Counted from the stretch's first letter, positions 25,568-35,113 are shown. The stretch is 54,353 nucleotides of DNA from Candidatus Scybalocola faecigallinarum (GCA_018711005.1 DVIT01000036.1:1-54353), one strand, 5' to 3'. Made by a program: numbers and translations. The notes: generated by a model not told the origin, from the sequence alone.

Positions 25568-26830
25568 TTACAGACGGTCCAGGCTCTGTTTTAAATCTTC
25601 CAAAATATCTTCCACATTTTCAAGGCCTACGGAAAGACGTACCATACCCGGTGTAACGCCGGCAGCGATCAGCTGTTCATCGGTGAGCTGACGGTGGGTC
25701 GCACTGGCCGGATGAAGGACACATGTACGGATGTCCGCTACATGGACTTCATTGCAGGCCATTTTCAGGCCATCCATAAATTCAACGGCTTTATCTCTGC
25801 CGCCTTTGATCACAATAGAAATAACGCCGGAGCAGCCTTTAGGCAGATACTTTTTAGCCCGCTCATGATCCGGATCGCTTTCAAGTCCCGGATACTTTAC
25901 AGACTCGATCTTGTCGCTGCTTTCCAGAAAACGGGCCACGGTCAGGGCATTCTGGCAGTAACGCTCCATACGCACGGGAAGTGTCTCAAGGCCCAGGTTT
26001 AACAGGAATGATGAATGAGCGGCCGGATATGCGCCAAAGTCTCTCATGAGCTGCATACGGGCTTTGATAATATAGGCAGATCTTCCAAAATCCTTTGTAT
26101 AGATCACGCCGTGATAGGTTTCATCCGGTTCTGTAAATTCCGGGAACTTTCCGCATGTCCAGTCAAAGTTTCCGCTGTCTACGATCACGCCGCCCACCTG
26201 AAGGGCATGGCCATCCATATACTTTGTTGTGGAATGGGTCACAATATCTGCACCAAATTCAATAGGCTTGCACAGCATCGGCGTTGCGAAAGTATTATCT
26301 ACGATCAGAGGCACGTTATTTTTGTGGGCGATAGCTGCCCACTTTTCAATATCAAAAACAACAAGGGCCGGATTTGCCAAAGTCTCGCCAAAAACTGCCT
26401 TTGTGTTCGGCTTAAATGCTTTCTGGATCGTTTCTTCATCAGCATCGCTATCGACAAAAATACACTCAATGCCAAGACGCTTTAATGTAGCTGCAAACAG
26501 ATTCACCGTGCCGCCGTAAATATCCGGAACACTGATAATACTGTCCCCGGCCTTGCACAGGTTCAAAACGGCAAACAGATTGGCTGCCTGGCCGGAGGAT
26601 GTACACATAGCCCCTACGCCGCCTTCCAGATCAGCGATCTTTTTCTCAACCACTTCTGTGGTGGGATTTGAGAAACGGGAATACATATGCTCTGTAGGCA
26701 TATTAAAAAGATCCCCGATATGTTCTGTGGAATCAAAAACATAGGTTGTACTTTGAACAATAGGCATCACGCCGGGCGCGCCATTTTCCGGCGTATACCC
26801 TGAACGGAGGCATTTGGTTTCATCTCTCAT
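25568..26830 (-). CDS. metY: O-acetylhomoserine sulfhydrylase-type PLP enzyme
   Basis: A 420-aa Cys/Met-metabolism PLP enzyme (fold type I). It most resembles O-acetylhomoserine aminocarboxypropyltransferase, which makes homocysteine from O-acetylhomoserine and sulfide. Key features are MYSRFSNPTTEVVEKK, the SSGQAA phosphate cup, VDNTFATPMLCKP, the PLP lysine in HSTTKYMDGHA and the C-terminal RLSVGLE. Methionine gamma-lyase or cystathionine gamma-synthase cannot be fully excluded without alignment. The start ATG 26830 follows AAAGGAGATTATTGAC. Its ~100-base leader folds into three hairpins. Homocysteine is the classic corrinoid methyl acceptor, which links it loosely to the upstream module. 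Confidence 0.9.
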   Translation of the reverse strand: MRDETKCLRSGYTPENGAPGVMPIVQSTTYVFDSTEHIGDLFNMPTEHMYSRFSNPTTEVVEKKIADLEGGVGAMCTSSGQAANLFAVLNLCKAGDSIISVPDIYGGTVNLFAATLKRLGIECIFVDSDADEETIQKAFKPNTKAVFGETLANPALVVFDIEKWAAIAHKNNVPLIVDNTFATPMLCKPIEFGADIVTHSTTKYMDGHALQVGGVIVDSGNFDWTCGKFPEFTEPDETYHGVIYTKDFGRSAYIIKARMQLMRDFGAYPAAHSSFLLNLGLETLPVRMERYCQNALTVARFLESSDKIESVKYPGLESDPDHERAKKYLPKGCSGVISIVIKGGRDKAVEFMDGLKMACNEVHVADIRTCVLHPASATHRQLTDEQLIAAGVTPGMVRLSVGLENVEDILEDLKQSLDRL

Positions 26831-26932
26831 GTCAATAATCTCCTTTCACTATCCTGCCATGCTTTACACGGCATCCGGGTCTGCCCCGGCATCATCTGAT
26901 TCATAAGCCGACCGGGCTGACCTGGCTGAATA
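26831..26932 (-). other. Structured leader of metY
   Basis: The transcribed leader can form three consecutive hairpins: ATTCAgCC...GGctTATGAAT (about 26895-26932), CCGGG-gcaga-CCCGG (about 26876-26890) and TGCCgTG-taaag-CAtGGCA (about 26855-26874), followed by the ribosome site. I do not recognise a SAM-I, SAM-II or T-box consensus in it. Confidence 0.45.
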
Positions 26933-26937
26933 GTTAC

Positions 26938-26966
26938 ATCATAACACATTTTCTCCAAATATCCAA
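26938..26966 (-). promoter_or_regulatory. Predicted promoter of metY
   Basis: Minus strand TTGGAT (26961-26966), 17 bases, TATGAT (26938-26943). On the opposite strand a TATAAT at 26990-26995 could serve the DUF6062 gene, but without a clear -35. Confidence 0.58.
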
Positions 26967-27087
26967 TGGCCATTTCCTTAAAAACACGGTATAATGGTAA
27001 CAGTTGTTACGATTCAGACAGCGCAGCGTTTACATGGCACCATGGCCGGATAGCTGCGAAAAACTACTTAAAGGAGCGTATTTATCT

Positions 27088-27852
27088 ATGAAAGAAACCA
27101 TCTATACCATCCCGCTCATGGATGCATTTAATGCCAATGATGAATGCCCGTTTTGTTTTATTGAAAGGAAGCTGGAACAGGAGGCGATTTCCTTTATTAT
27201 GGGCCCTGCCTATATGGAGGACGATATTCGCGAGGAAACAGACCGGCTGGGCTTTTGCCGCCATCATCACAAAATGATCTATGATTACGGCAACAAGCTG
27301 GGGGCCGCCCTGATGCTCCACACCTATTACCAGAAACTCAATAAGGACATGCATGCCCAGTTTGCCGCCTTTACGCCAAAAAAAGCCGGAGCCTTCTCCC
27401 GCTTTAAAAAAGCAGGGGATAGCTCCGGCCATCGGGAAAGCAGCCTTGGCCAATGGGTCAGCCAAAGGGAGGAAAGCTGCTATGTATGTAATCATTTTAA
27501 AGAAAAATATCCCCGGTACCTGGATACATTTTTTCAGCTCCTGACCCACAATGATGAGTTCTTCCATACTTTTGAAACCGGCAAAGGCTTCTGCCTCCAC
27601 CACTTCGGCGACATTATCGAAGCGGCGGAAAAAGTCCTGTCCAATAAAGAAAAGGAAAAGATCTATCCTGTTCTTTTTGACCGTATGGAAGTAAATATGA
27701 AGCGTCTTGAGGACGACGTTTCATGGTTTGTGGACAAGTACGACTACCGTAACCGGGATGCAGACTGGAAAACCTCCAAAGATGCTATCCAGCGGGGGAT
27801 CCAGAAGATCACCGGAGGCTATCCCGATGATCCTGTGTTTACTCAGCGGTAA
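27088..27852 (+). CDS. DUF6062-family Cys/His-rich protein
   Basis: A 254-aa soluble protein common in Lachnospiraceae, of unknown function. It contains two matching metal-site halves: CPFC (Cys20, Cys23) followed by GFCRHHHKM, and CYVC followed by GFCLHHF. Each half pairs a CxxC with a CxHH, suggesting an internally duplicated zinc- or Fe-S-binding domain. The start ATG 27088 has AAGGAG 11 bases upstream; the frame is open to 27004. The last 14 bases overlap the convergent endonuclease IV gene. Confidence 0.8.
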   Translation: MKETIYTIPLMDAFNANDECPFCFIERKLEQEAISFIMGPAYMEDDIREETDRLGFCRHHHKMIYDYGNKLGAALMLHTYYQKLNKDMHAQFAAFTPKKAGAFSRFKKAGDSSGHRESSLGQWVSQREESCYVCNHFKEKYPRYLDTFFQLLTHNDEFFHTFETGKGFCLHHFGDIIEAAEKVLSNKEKEKIYPVLFDRMEVNMKRLEDDVSWFVDKYDYRNRDADWKTSKDAIQRGIQKITGGYPDDPVFTQR

Positions 27853-28741
27853 ACATATCCTCCCGGATATAATCGTGAAACTGCCGGGCCCTGAGCATTT
27901 CAATCTCATACTTGTAGGGCGCTTTGGTCTTTTTGGGATTTTGAGGGTCCGGCACATAAGGCGTTTCCAGGATCTTTGGCACATCCTGGAAATCCTTATG
28001 ATGAACTACAGCATTTAAGGCATCAAAACCGATGGTGCCGTAGCCGATATTGCTGTGGCGATCTTTGGCAGCGCCCATGGGGTTTTTGCTGTCATTAATA
28101 TGAAAAACCGCGATCTGATCCTTTCCAAGGATCCGGTCAAATTCGCCGATAACTCCATCAAAATCATGGACAATATCATAACCCGCATCATTGGTATGGC
28201 ATGTATCAAAACATACCCGAAGCCACTGATTTTCCTTAACTCCGTCGTAAATGGCCGCCAGTTCTTCAAATGATCTTCCGATCTCACTGCCCTTTCCGGC
28301 CATGGTTTCCAGAGCAATATAAACGCCCATATCCTTTGTCATCACGCTGTTCAGACCCTGGATGATCTTTTTTAATCCGGCATCCACCCCTTCCCCTACA
28401 TGGGAACCGGGATGGAGCACTAACACAGAGCTGCCCATGGCCTTTGTCCGTTCCAGCTCTTTTTCCAAAAACTCTACAGCAAGGGTATACGTTTCCGGCT
28501 TAACGCTGTTGGCCAGGTTGATAATATAAGGCGCATGGATAATAAGATCCTGTATGCCGTGGGCATGGAGATATTCCCATCCGGCCTGGATGTTCAGCTC
28601 CTCAATGGCCTTTCTCCGGGTATTTTGCGGAGCACCTGTATAGATCATAAAGGCTGTTTCTCCAAAAGCCACCGCCTCTTTTGCTGAGCCTAAAAACATT
28701 TCCTTGCCGCTCATTCCAATATGTGAACCAATTTTTAACAT
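27839..28741 (-). CDS. nfo: Endonuclease IV (deoxyribonuclease IV, AP endonuclease)
   Basis: A zinc-dependent AP endonuclease of base-excision repair. The 300-aa TIM-barrel protein has the family signatures in order: [45 protein letters not shown] and [23 protein letters not shown]. All three-zinc ligands appear present. It has the 3' extension typical of Firmicute Nfo. The start is ATG 28741. It precedes, 16 bases away, the end of the secreted cohesin-like protein gene on the same strand. Confidence 0.96.
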   Translation of the reverse strand: MLKIGSHIGMSGKEMFLGSAKEAVAFGETAFMIYTGAPQNTRRKAIEELNIQAGWEYLHAHGIQDLIIHAPYIINLANSVKPETYTLAVEFLEKELERTKAMGSSVLVLHPGSHVGEGVDAGLKKIIQGLNSVMTKDMGVYIALETMAGKGSEIGRSFEELAAIYDGVKENQWLRVCFDTCHTNDAGYDIVHDFDGVIGEFDRILGKDQIAVFHINDSKNPMGAAKDRHSNIGYGTIGFDALNAVVHHKDFQDVPKILETPYVPDPQNPKKTKAPYKYEIEMLRARQFHDYIREDMFTAE

Positions 28742-28756
28742 ATCTGCCTCCAGCCT

Positions 28757-29758
28757 TTAAGGTTGTACCTGTGTATCGGAGGAGAGCCCTGCTGCAGACT
28801 GGGCCTGTGTGCCAGCTGCACTTTCAGCCACGGTCTCACCGGTTTCTGTTTCAGAAAAGCTTTCACCGGTCTCTTGCACAGCCTGGCTTTCGCCGGTTTC
28901 CCCTTCAGCGCTGCTCTGATCGGATGTGCTTTCCGTTTCAGACTCCGGCACCTGAGTTTCAGTCATGGTCTCGCTTTCCATTGTTTCACTTTCCGGCGTC
29001 TCACTTTCAAAAGCTTCCGTCTCTGTTTCCGGCGCTGACGGACGGTTTATGATCACCGTATAAGTTCCCACATCCCCGGAAGGAGCGGTCACTGTAATAA
29101 TGACACGGTTTTCACCAAAGCTTAATGTATCTGACTTTTCCATAGTTACCACAGCATTTTCATCCATGGGGATGGCGCTGACGGCTGCATTTTCATCCTC
29201 ATAGGCTACCTGGGCTGTATATTCATAAACATCCGGGCTAAAGGGCTCATTTAATTCCCCCGGCGCCACCAGAAGCTGGTCAAGGCGTGTTTCAGAGGAT
29301 TCCTGATGGTTGGTCACAACTTCTACAGAAATACTGTCGGAAGATACAGGGATCACATCAAAGGTTTCGGCCTGGGAAATATAGGTGTCAGACACGCTTA
29401 ATACAGAGGTTCCCAGCTCCAGGGCCTTAAAGTTAAGGGTGTATGTCATGGTTGTTACAGGATCCAGAAATTCTTCCATAATATGGATCATTCCTGATGC
29501 TCCGGCCACAGCGCTGCTGTCGCTGGAAACATATTCCAAAACAGTGGCGTCATAAGTAAACATTGTGTCAATGTTTTGCATAGCCGCGTCGCTGGAAATG
29601 GTCACACGGACACTAAATTCCTGTTCTTTTTTAACCGTATCTCCATCTGCTGCAATGGATATATTGGCGCTGCTGGCCCGTGATGTGACGCCGGCGGCAA
29701 TAACGCCGCACACCACTGCACACATAAGGCACACAGCAATAATGATCTTCTTTTTCAT
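28757..29758 (-). CDS. Secreted cohesin-like / cadherin-like beta-sandwich protein with acidic tail
   Basis: A 333-aa exported protein with a signal peptide (MKKKIIIAVCLMCAVVCGVIAAG). Residues ~34-150 resemble a cohesin or dockerin-binding Ig-like fold (ISIAADGDTVKKEQEFSVRVTISSDA...MFTYDATVLEYV). Residues ~158-245 are a cadherin-like beta-sandwich (LDQLLVAPGELNEPFSPDVYEYTAQV...GDVGTYTVIINR). The last ~85 residues are a low-complexity Glu/Ser/Thr tail rich in ESET and GES repeats, with no LPXTG or TM anchor. It is 27 bases downstream of the GH73 autolysin gene, and both share the cadherin-like module, so they probably act together at the cell surface. Confidence 0.82.
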   Translation of the reverse strand: MKKKIIIAVCLMCAVVCGVIAAGVTSRASSANISIAADGDTVKKEQEFSVRVTISSDAAMQNIDTMFTYDATVLEYVSSDSSAVAGASGMIHIMEEFLDPVTTMTYTLNFKALELGTSVLSVSDTYISQAETFDVIPVSSDSISVEVVTNHQESSETRLDQLLVAPGELNEPFSPDVYEYTAQVAYEDENAAVSAIPMDENAVVTMEKSDTLSFGENRVIITVTAPSGDVGTYTVIINRPSAPETETEAFESETPESETMESETMTETQVPESETESTSDQSSAEGETGESQAVQETGESFSETETGETVAESAAGTQAQSAAGLSSDTQVQP

Positions 29759-29785
29759 CGTCCATCCCTCCTGTTGTTCCCGGAC

Positions 29786-32521
29786 TTACTGTGCCCGGCT
29801 TATATTGATCGTATACGTTGTTGTTGTCCCATTGCCTGCGGTACAGGTCACATAAAACGTATTCACTCCGCTCTTAAGGGAGAATGTTCCTGTTCCGGAA
29901 ACACCTTTGGCATAAGCGCTGACTGCAAAACCGCTGATGCTCACCTGGCTTACATTGGCCGGTACGACCAGATCATAAACCGTTGTCTTATAGTTAAAGG
30001 TCGGTGTTAAAAGCAGGTTCTTTCCGCCGCCGGTTACTGTCAGGCTCTTAAGATAGCTGTTGGGATTTCCAGAATAAGACGGCATGGCGCAAGGCGTGGA
30101 CGGCATGTTATTATACACAGGAATATAAAATACAAAGGCTTTATCCAAAACGCCCATTTTTTTGTAGGAATTATAAATCGTTACCGACTCGCTTGTAGGC
30201 GCCTGGATGCCGGTCATATACTGGTGCTTATACAATGCCTGGTGATAAACCACATTAAATTTCTGGAAATAATTGGTATTTTGACCAATGCGTATATATG
30301 AAGCTCCAAGGAAATCCGCACCGCCGATAATGGCCTTATAAGGATTGGTCCATGGACGGCCATAGCTTGTATTTGTGCCGCTGCTTCCGCCCTTGGCATA
30401 GTTTAAGCCGTTGGAAATAGGATCAGCACCGGACGTTGCACCAATATTATAGTAGTTGTAGTAGCCCTTATAAGCGCCGTAATTTCCCGAAACGGAACCG
30501 CTGCCCTTAACGCCCAGCTCCTGACGGCTGCGGGCGGCAAGGAAATAAGGGCTGACACCGGACAATTTTCCGGCTTCCATATATGTATCTGTGTAATTTT
30601 TTGTCACACTGCGGCCATTTTCCGTATATGTATAATTTCCGGACATAAATGTCCCGTTTAAAATACCCTGGACAACATCCCGCTTCTGGCTGCTGTCATA
30701 GGCCTGGGATTCAAACTGGAAAATATACTTTTCATTAAGCATATTTCTCGGATCCATATAATACTTAAGCACGCCCTCAGACACGGTATAATAGCCGCCG
30801 GCATCGCACATGGTGTATTTATCTGTTGCCCAGTTATAAGCGCCGTCCATAGTGGAAAGCTTACCAAAATCTGTATTTCCGTTAATGGATGACTGGATCA
30901 CATTTACAGCCAGGACATTTTCCCCGGCAATGGCGCTGTTCCAGTCCAGTCCTGTGTTGATCGCCTTAAATACCCAGTTTGGATATTTTTCATGAAGGGC
31001 TCTTAAGGACGCTTTATAAGATTCCGGAAATGCTGCAAGCTGCTGCTCAAATGCTGCATCTGACGGTGTCTGTGAACTGCTGCCGCCGCCGGAGCTTCCA
31101 TTGTCTGAACCGCTGCCGGAATTGCTGCCGCCGCCGGAAGAAATATCCCCGCCGGAGCCGCTTCCGGAAGAAGCATTCACGGTAATATACTGGGCAAAAA
31201 CATAACCGGTCACTGTTCGGCCGTTTAATGTGACGGATACCTGGTACCATTCACCTTCTGCAGCCAGGATCTTTACAGACGCACCTTTGTTTAAATAGCC
31301 CATAACGGATTTATTTAATGACGGGCCGGTACGCACATTTAAGGGGCCGCTGTTCACAACACCGGTCTGTCCGGAAACGGACGATGAACCTCCGCCGCCG
31401 GAAGTGTTCCCGTTATCGGAACCGGAATTGCTGCCGCCGGAGGATGAATCCCCGCCGGAACCGCTGTCAGAAGATACGGTAATATACTGGGCAGAAACAT
31501 AGCCGGTCACTGTTCGGCCATTTAAGCTGACCTTTACTTTATACCAGCCGTTTTCTGTGGAAATGATCTGCACCACAGTGCCCTGATTCACATATCCGTA
31601 AATGGAATGCCCGGTGGATGGTCCGGAACGGACATTTAATGGCCCTGCATTGACTACGCCCCGGCCGCCGGAAACGCTTCCTTCCCCGGAGGAACTTCCG
31701 CCGCCGGAGCTTCCGCCGCTGTTTCCTGAGGAAACAATGGTAATATACTGGGCAGAAACATAACCGGTACGCACAGCTCCGTTGACCGAAGCGGATACCT
31801 TATACCAGTCGCCTGTTTTTCCAAGAATGGTCACTTCCTGATTCCGGTAAATACATCCCAGACGGGATGCGCTGGTGGATGCTCCGGTCCGTACATTTAA
31901 AGCGCTTGTATTCACCTTGCCTGTGCTGCCGGATGCAGCGCCGGAGTCTGACGATGAGCCGCCGGAACCGTCGGAGGATGAATCCCCTGAGGAGCTTCCG
32001 GAACCGCCGGAAGATGTGGGGGTAATATACTGGGCAAAGGCATATCCGGTCACAGTTGTATTGGAAATCGTCACAGAAACCTTGTACCAGTCACCGGCAG
32101 ACTCAAGGATCTTCACCTGGGTTCCCCGGTAAACCAGACCTAATACACGGCTTGATGTGGATGCGCTGGAACGGATATTCAAAGCGCTTACATTAACCTT
32201 GCCGTTCCCCTGGGATGCAGAGGAACCGCTCTGGCTTTGGCCGGACACATTAATATAATTTTTATGTACATATCCGGTGCGCATTGAACCGCCAATATTG
32301 CAGCTGACCTTGTACCAGCTGCCGCTGGTCCCAAGGATCGTTACAGAGGCGCCTTCATAAAGCAGCCCCAGCCGTGAATAACTTGTGGATGCGCCGGAGC
32401 GCACGTTTAACGCAGCTGTGTTTACGACGCCGGTCGTCGCCGCATAAGACGGCATCGGCGACACCGCAGCAATTTCCACAGCCAGAATTGCTGCTGTGAG
32501 AAAATAAGCTAACCTTTTCAT
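29786..32521 (-). CDS. Secreted autolysin: five bacterial SH3 repeats, GH73-type glucosaminidase, cadherin-like domain
   Basis: A 911-aa exported peptidoglycan hydrolase. After a signal peptide (~1-27) come five SH3_3 repeats (each with an ALNVRSGAS or PLNVRTGPS motif and a GYV..QYI end) joined by Gly/Ser linkers, about residues 30-450. Then comes a glucosaminidase-type catalytic domain (about 480-790; YPNWVFKAINTGLDW, SPYFLAARSRQELGVKGSG with the catalytic-type Glu, and the GNYGAYKGYYNYYNIGA signature). A cadherin-like beta-sandwich closes the protein (about 820-911). It likely cleaves glycan strands during growth or separation. The SH3/linker repeats are a coding repeat region prone to recombination. 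Confidence 0.9.
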   Translation of the reverse strand: MKRLAYFLTAAILAVEIAAVSPMPSYAATTGVVNTAALNVRSGASTSYSRLGLLYEGASVTILGTSGSWYKVSCNIGGSMRTGYVHKNYINVSGQSQSGSSASQGNGKVNVSALNIRSSASTSSRVLGLVYRGTQVKILESAGDWYKVSVTISNTTVTGYAFAQYITPTSSGGSGSSSGDSSSDGSGGSSSDSGAASGSTGKVNTSALNVRTGASTSASRLGCIYRNQEVTILGKTGDWYKVSASVNGAVRTGYVSAQYITIVSSGNSGGSSGGGSSSGEGSVSGGRGVVNAGPLNVRSGPSTGHSIYGYVNQGTVVQIISTENGWYKVKVSLNGRTVTGYVSAQYITVSSDSGSGGDSSSGGSNSGSDNGNTSGGGGSSSVSGQTGVVNSGPLNVRTGPSLNKSVMGYLNKGASVKILAAEGEWYQVSVTLNGRTVTGYVFAQYITVNASSGSGSGGDISSGGGSNSGSGSDNGSSGGGSSSQTPSDAAFEQQLAAFPESYKASLRALHEKYPNWVFKAINTGLDWNSAIAGENVLAVNVIQSSINGNTDFGKLSTMDGAYNWATDKYTMCDAGGYYTVSEGVLKYYMDPRNMLNEKYIFQFESQAYDSSQKRDVVQGILNGTFMSGNYTYTENGRSVTKNYTDTYMEAGKLSGVSPYFLAARSRQELGVKGSGSVSGNYGAYKGYYNYYNIGATSGADPISNGLNYAKGGSSGTNTSYGRPWTNPYKAIIGGADFLGASYIRIGQNTNYFQKFNVVYHQALYKHQYMTGIQAPTSESVTIYNSYKKMGVLDKAFVFYIPVYNNMPSTPCAMPSYSGNPNSYLKSLTVTGGGKNLLLTPTFNYKTTVYDLVVPANVSQVSISGFAVSAYAKGVSGTGTFSLKSGVNTFYVTCTAGNGTTTTYTINISRAQ
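31070..32420 (-). repeat. Coding direct repeats (SH3 modules and Gly/Ser linkers)
   Basis: Five ~200-base modules share strongly similar blocks, for example the QYITV ends and linker tracts of SGSGGGSS type. They are protein-domain repeats within the autolysin gene, not an independent element. Confidence 0.75.
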
Positions 32522-32658
32522 TTCGTCTCTCCATTCTTAGTCATCTTTTTTGTCCCTCGCTTCACGGCGCCTTCCGGAAAAAAGATCCCCGCAGATGCGT
32601 TCCGTGACTTTCGCGGCAGATGTAACATATTACAAGTTTGTTACAACACTTATCTATA

Positions 32659-32687
32659 ATTATGTCACATATATGTAATAAAATCAA
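32659..32687 (-). promoter_or_regulatory. Predicted promoter of the GH73/SH3 autolysin
   Basis: Minus strand TTGATT (32682-32687), 17 bases, CATAAT (32659-32664). The ~130-base leader can form a TCACGG/CCGTGA-closed stem; no known riboswitch (including c-di-AMP ydaO) is convincing. Confidence 0.55.
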
Positions 32688-32735
32688 GAGGTATTTTGTC
32701 ACAGATTAATGCGTTTTCTGTCACGCAAAAAAACA

Positions 32736-32764
32736 TTGACAGCAAACCCTATTTCTGATAACGT
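32736..32764 (+). promoter_or_regulatory. Predicted promoter of the phosphopantetheinyl transferase gene
   Basis: TTGACA (32736-32741), 17 bases, TAACGT (32759-32764), ~87 bases before the ATG. Confidence 0.6.
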
Positions 32765-32850
32765 GAACTAAGACCTGTCCGCCAGGCTGGCACGGGAAAA
32801 GTATTGTCCCGCTATTGCCCCAAAAACGAAAAGCAAAGGAGGATCCGGCA

Positions 32851-33456
32851 ATGATCACTGTTTATTTTACGCATTATAACGACTGCCCGCCCAGGGAAAA
32901 GTATGAAACAGAACACCGTCTTGGCCGCCATCTGCTTCTTTCAGGGCTTAAAGACCTTTTTAACATGGATTTTTCCCCGGATGCTCTGGAAAACCGCCTT
33001 CAAAAGAATCCTTATGGAAAGCCCTTCCTTACGGATCATCCGGACATTTATTTTAATATCAGCCATTGCAGCGGCCTTGTGGCTTGTGCCTTTTCCCATG
33101 AGGATGTTGGCATGGACATGGAACAGATCCATACGTTCAGCCCGGCGATCCTGAAAAAGGTGCTGACCTTAAAGGAAATGGAATATCTGGAACAGTTTAA
33201 GGATGTGCCTTCCCTCTATGAGGAATGCTTTTTCAGATTTTGGACATTAAAAGAAGCATTTATTAAACAGTCCGGCAAGGGGCTGTCCATTCCCCTGACG
33301 GATTTCAGCTTTGACATGGATATAAGCACGGTCCCCCCGGTCATTGAGTGTTCCCGGCAGGATCTGTACTTTTACCAGGAAATGCCGGAGCCGGGCTACA
33401 TTTTATCCCTGTGCGCCCCGTCCCCCATGGGACAAATAAAAAAGATCATTGTGTGA
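32851..33456 (+). CDS. 4'-phosphopantetheinyl transferase (Sfp-type)
   Basis: Transfers phosphopantetheine from CoA to a carrier-protein serine. The 201-aa protein has the Sfp-superfamily signatures: NPYGKPFL, FNISHCSGLVACAF, VGMDMEQI (the D-x-E Mg2+ site, with Met replacing Val/Ile) and FWTLKEAFIKQSGKGL (WxxKEA). Its length suits Sfp rather than the ~120-aa AcpS, so its target may be a secondary carrier protein; no NRPS or PKS gene is near. The start ATG 32851 is eight bases after GGAGG. Confidence 0.9.
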   Translation: MITVYFTHYNDCPPREKYETEHRLGRHLLLSGLKDLFNMDFSPDALENRLQKNPYGKPFLTDHPDIYFNISHCSGLVACAFSHEDVGMDMEQIHTFSPAILKKVLTLKEMEYLEQFKDVPSLYEECFFRFWTLKEAFIKQSGKGLSIPLTDFSFDMDISTVPPVIECSRQDLYFYQEMPEPGYILSLCAPSPMGQIKKIIV

Positions 33457-33507
33457 GTATCCCCGGCCATTTACATCCCCGGGAAACCACACAATGATCT
33501 TATTTTA
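33442..33507. terminator. Bidirectional terminator overlapping the PPTase stop
   Basis: Fourteen-base perfect arms AAGATCATTGTGTG and CACACAATGATCTT, with an inner CCCGG/CCGGG stem. T-runs flank both sides (ATTTT on plus, TTTTTTATTTG on minus). The 5' arm encodes the last residues of the transferase, and the hairpin also ends the convergent aminopeptidase transcript. Confidence 0.85.
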
Positions 33508-33531
33508 TACCACTGCCCTTATGCCTTTGGA

Positions 33532-34971
33532 TCAGGCAAGGCCTTCAATATCCTTTTTCATCTTCTTAAGAAATGCCAGGAAGCCTTCATAAGTGCTGTA
33601 AATGTCAGCCTTGCTGGTCACTTCAAAAGGTGCGTGCATGGACAGAACAGGCACGCCGCAGTCAATCACGTTCATGCCCTTGTTGGCCATATCTGCAGCA
33701 ATCGTTCCGCCGCCGCCAAGGTCTACGCGGCCCAGCTCACCGGTCTGCCATGGAATATCCTCTTTGGAGAATACATTGGCAACAGTGTTGAAGAACTCGC
33801 TGTGAGCGTCATTGGAACCGGCCTTACCACGGGATCCGGTGTACTTTAACAGGCACACGCCGCTTCCGGCAAAGGCTGTGTTGGATTTATCAAATGCAGA
33901 CGCATAGGTTGGATCAAATGCAGCTGTAACGTCAGAAGAAAGCATATGGGAATGGTTCATGCAGTTTCTGAAATCCCACATACTGCAATTTCCGGCAGTC
34001 TTTACGATCAGCTCGATCATGGCATTTTCGTAAAGCATGGACTGAGCGCCGGAATTGCCCATGCTGCCCACTTCTTCTTTATCAGAGAATAGGCACACAC
34101 ATGTACGCTCCGGATTTTTAACCTTCATCAGAGCAGCCAGGGATGTGTAAGCGCACACCCGGTCATCCTGTCCGTAAGCGCCTACAAAGGAACGGTCAAA
34201 ACCAATATCCTTTGCTTTGTATGCCGGTACCATTTCGATTTCAGCTGTCATGAAATCTTTTTCAGTAATGCCGTACTTGTCATTTAAAAGCTTAAGCACA
34301 GCCAGCTTTATCCCTTCTTTGACTTCTCCGTCCTCCATAGGCATACCGCCCACAAGCACGTTCAGTTCCTCACCCTTAATAGCCTCGGAAGCCTTGCGTG
34401 CCAGCTGTTCCTGGCTTAAATGCACTAAAAGCTCGCTGATCATAAATACAGGATCATTTTCATCTTCGCCTACATTGACACGGATCTTTTCTCCGTCGCT
34501 GTTGTACATAATGCCGTGGAATGCCAGAGGCATGGTGGACCACTGATATTTTTTAATACCGCCATAGTAATGGGTTTTCATCAGGGCAAGGCCGCCGTCC
34601 TCATATAATGGTGTGGGCTTAAGATCAATATGGGGAGAATCAATATGGGCTCCTAAAATATTCATACCGTCCACTACCGGTTCAGTGCCGATCACTGCTG
34701 CCACAAGACCCTTGTTGCGGATGCTGCGGTAAACCCGGTCTCCGGGAACAAGCTGTTCCTTAGTTTCTACATTAACAAAGCCGTTCTTTTCAAGGCGGGA
34801 AATGCATGCTTCCACGCACTCTCTTTCAGTTTTGCCCTCGTCCAGAAAGCTCTTATACTTATCAGCAAAGGCAAAGATCTTTTCCTTCTGTTTTTCACTA
34901 TAGCTTTTCCATGCGCTTTCGCGGGTATAGGTCAGCTTTTTTTCCAGTTCCTGTACTTCTTTGTTCTTCAT
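33532..34971 (-). CDS. M18-family aminopeptidase
   Basis: A 479-aa cytosolic metallo-aminopeptidase of the M18 (aspartyl aminopeptidase / Lap4) family. Zinc-ligand regions are visible: GAHIDSPHIDLKP, GQDDRVCAYTSL, FSDKEEVGSMGNSGAQS and the C-terminal MHAPFEVTSKAD. It releases N-terminal, often acidic, residues. The start is ATG 34971 with AGAGGAAGAAAAAC upstream; the frame is open to 35070 but that stretch is not conserved-looking. It probably forms one transcript with the zinc-ribbon protein upstream. Confidence 0.92.
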   Translation of the reverse strand: MKNKEVQELEKKLTYTRESAWKSYSEKQKEKIFAFADKYKSFLDEGKTERECVEACISRLEKNGFVNVETKEQLVPGDRVYRSIRNKGLVAAVIGTEPVVDGMNILGAHIDSPHIDLKPTPLYEDGGLALMKTHYYGGIKKYQWSTMPLAFHGIMYNSDGEKIRVNVGEDENDPVFMISELLVHLSQEQLARKASEAIKGEELNVLVGGMPMEDGEVKEGIKLAVLKLLNDKYGITEKDFMTAEIEMVPAYKAKDIGFDRSFVGAYGQDDRVCAYTSLAALMKVKNPERTCVCLFSDKEEVGSMGNSGAQSMLYENAMIELIVKTAGNCSMWDFRNCMNHSHMLSSDVTAAFDPTYASAFDKSNTAFAGSGVCLLKYTGSRGKAGSNDAHSEFFNTVANVFSKEDIPWQTGELGRVDLGGGGTIAADMANKGMNVIDCGVPVLSMHAPFEVTSKADIYSTYEGFLAFLKKMKKDIEGLA

Positions 34972-35113
34972 GTTTTTCTTCCTCTCGTTGTCATTTTTTG
35001 AGATATATATCCTCTGTCCAAAGCCGTGGTAGGCGCTCCCGGGACAGGTGTCCCAAACCGCCTGCTGCAAGGCTAAGGCCAGAAGGGAAATAAGCCTTTT
35101 AGGGACTTACTTT

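Noticed and set aside
26831-26932. SAM-I riboswitch before metY
   Set aside because: The GAGGGA/CTTATC-type core of SAM-I is absent; reported only as an unidentified structured leader.
31070-32420. Possible CRISPR-like periodic repeats
   Set aside because: The repeats are ~200-base in-frame SH3 modules and Gly/Ser linkers of one protein; no short identical repeats with unique spacers.
32522-32658. c-di-AMP (ydaO) or c-di-GMP riboswitch before the SH3 autolysin
   Set aside because: Tempting because such genes are often controlled this way, but the leader is too short and the conserved core motifs are not present.
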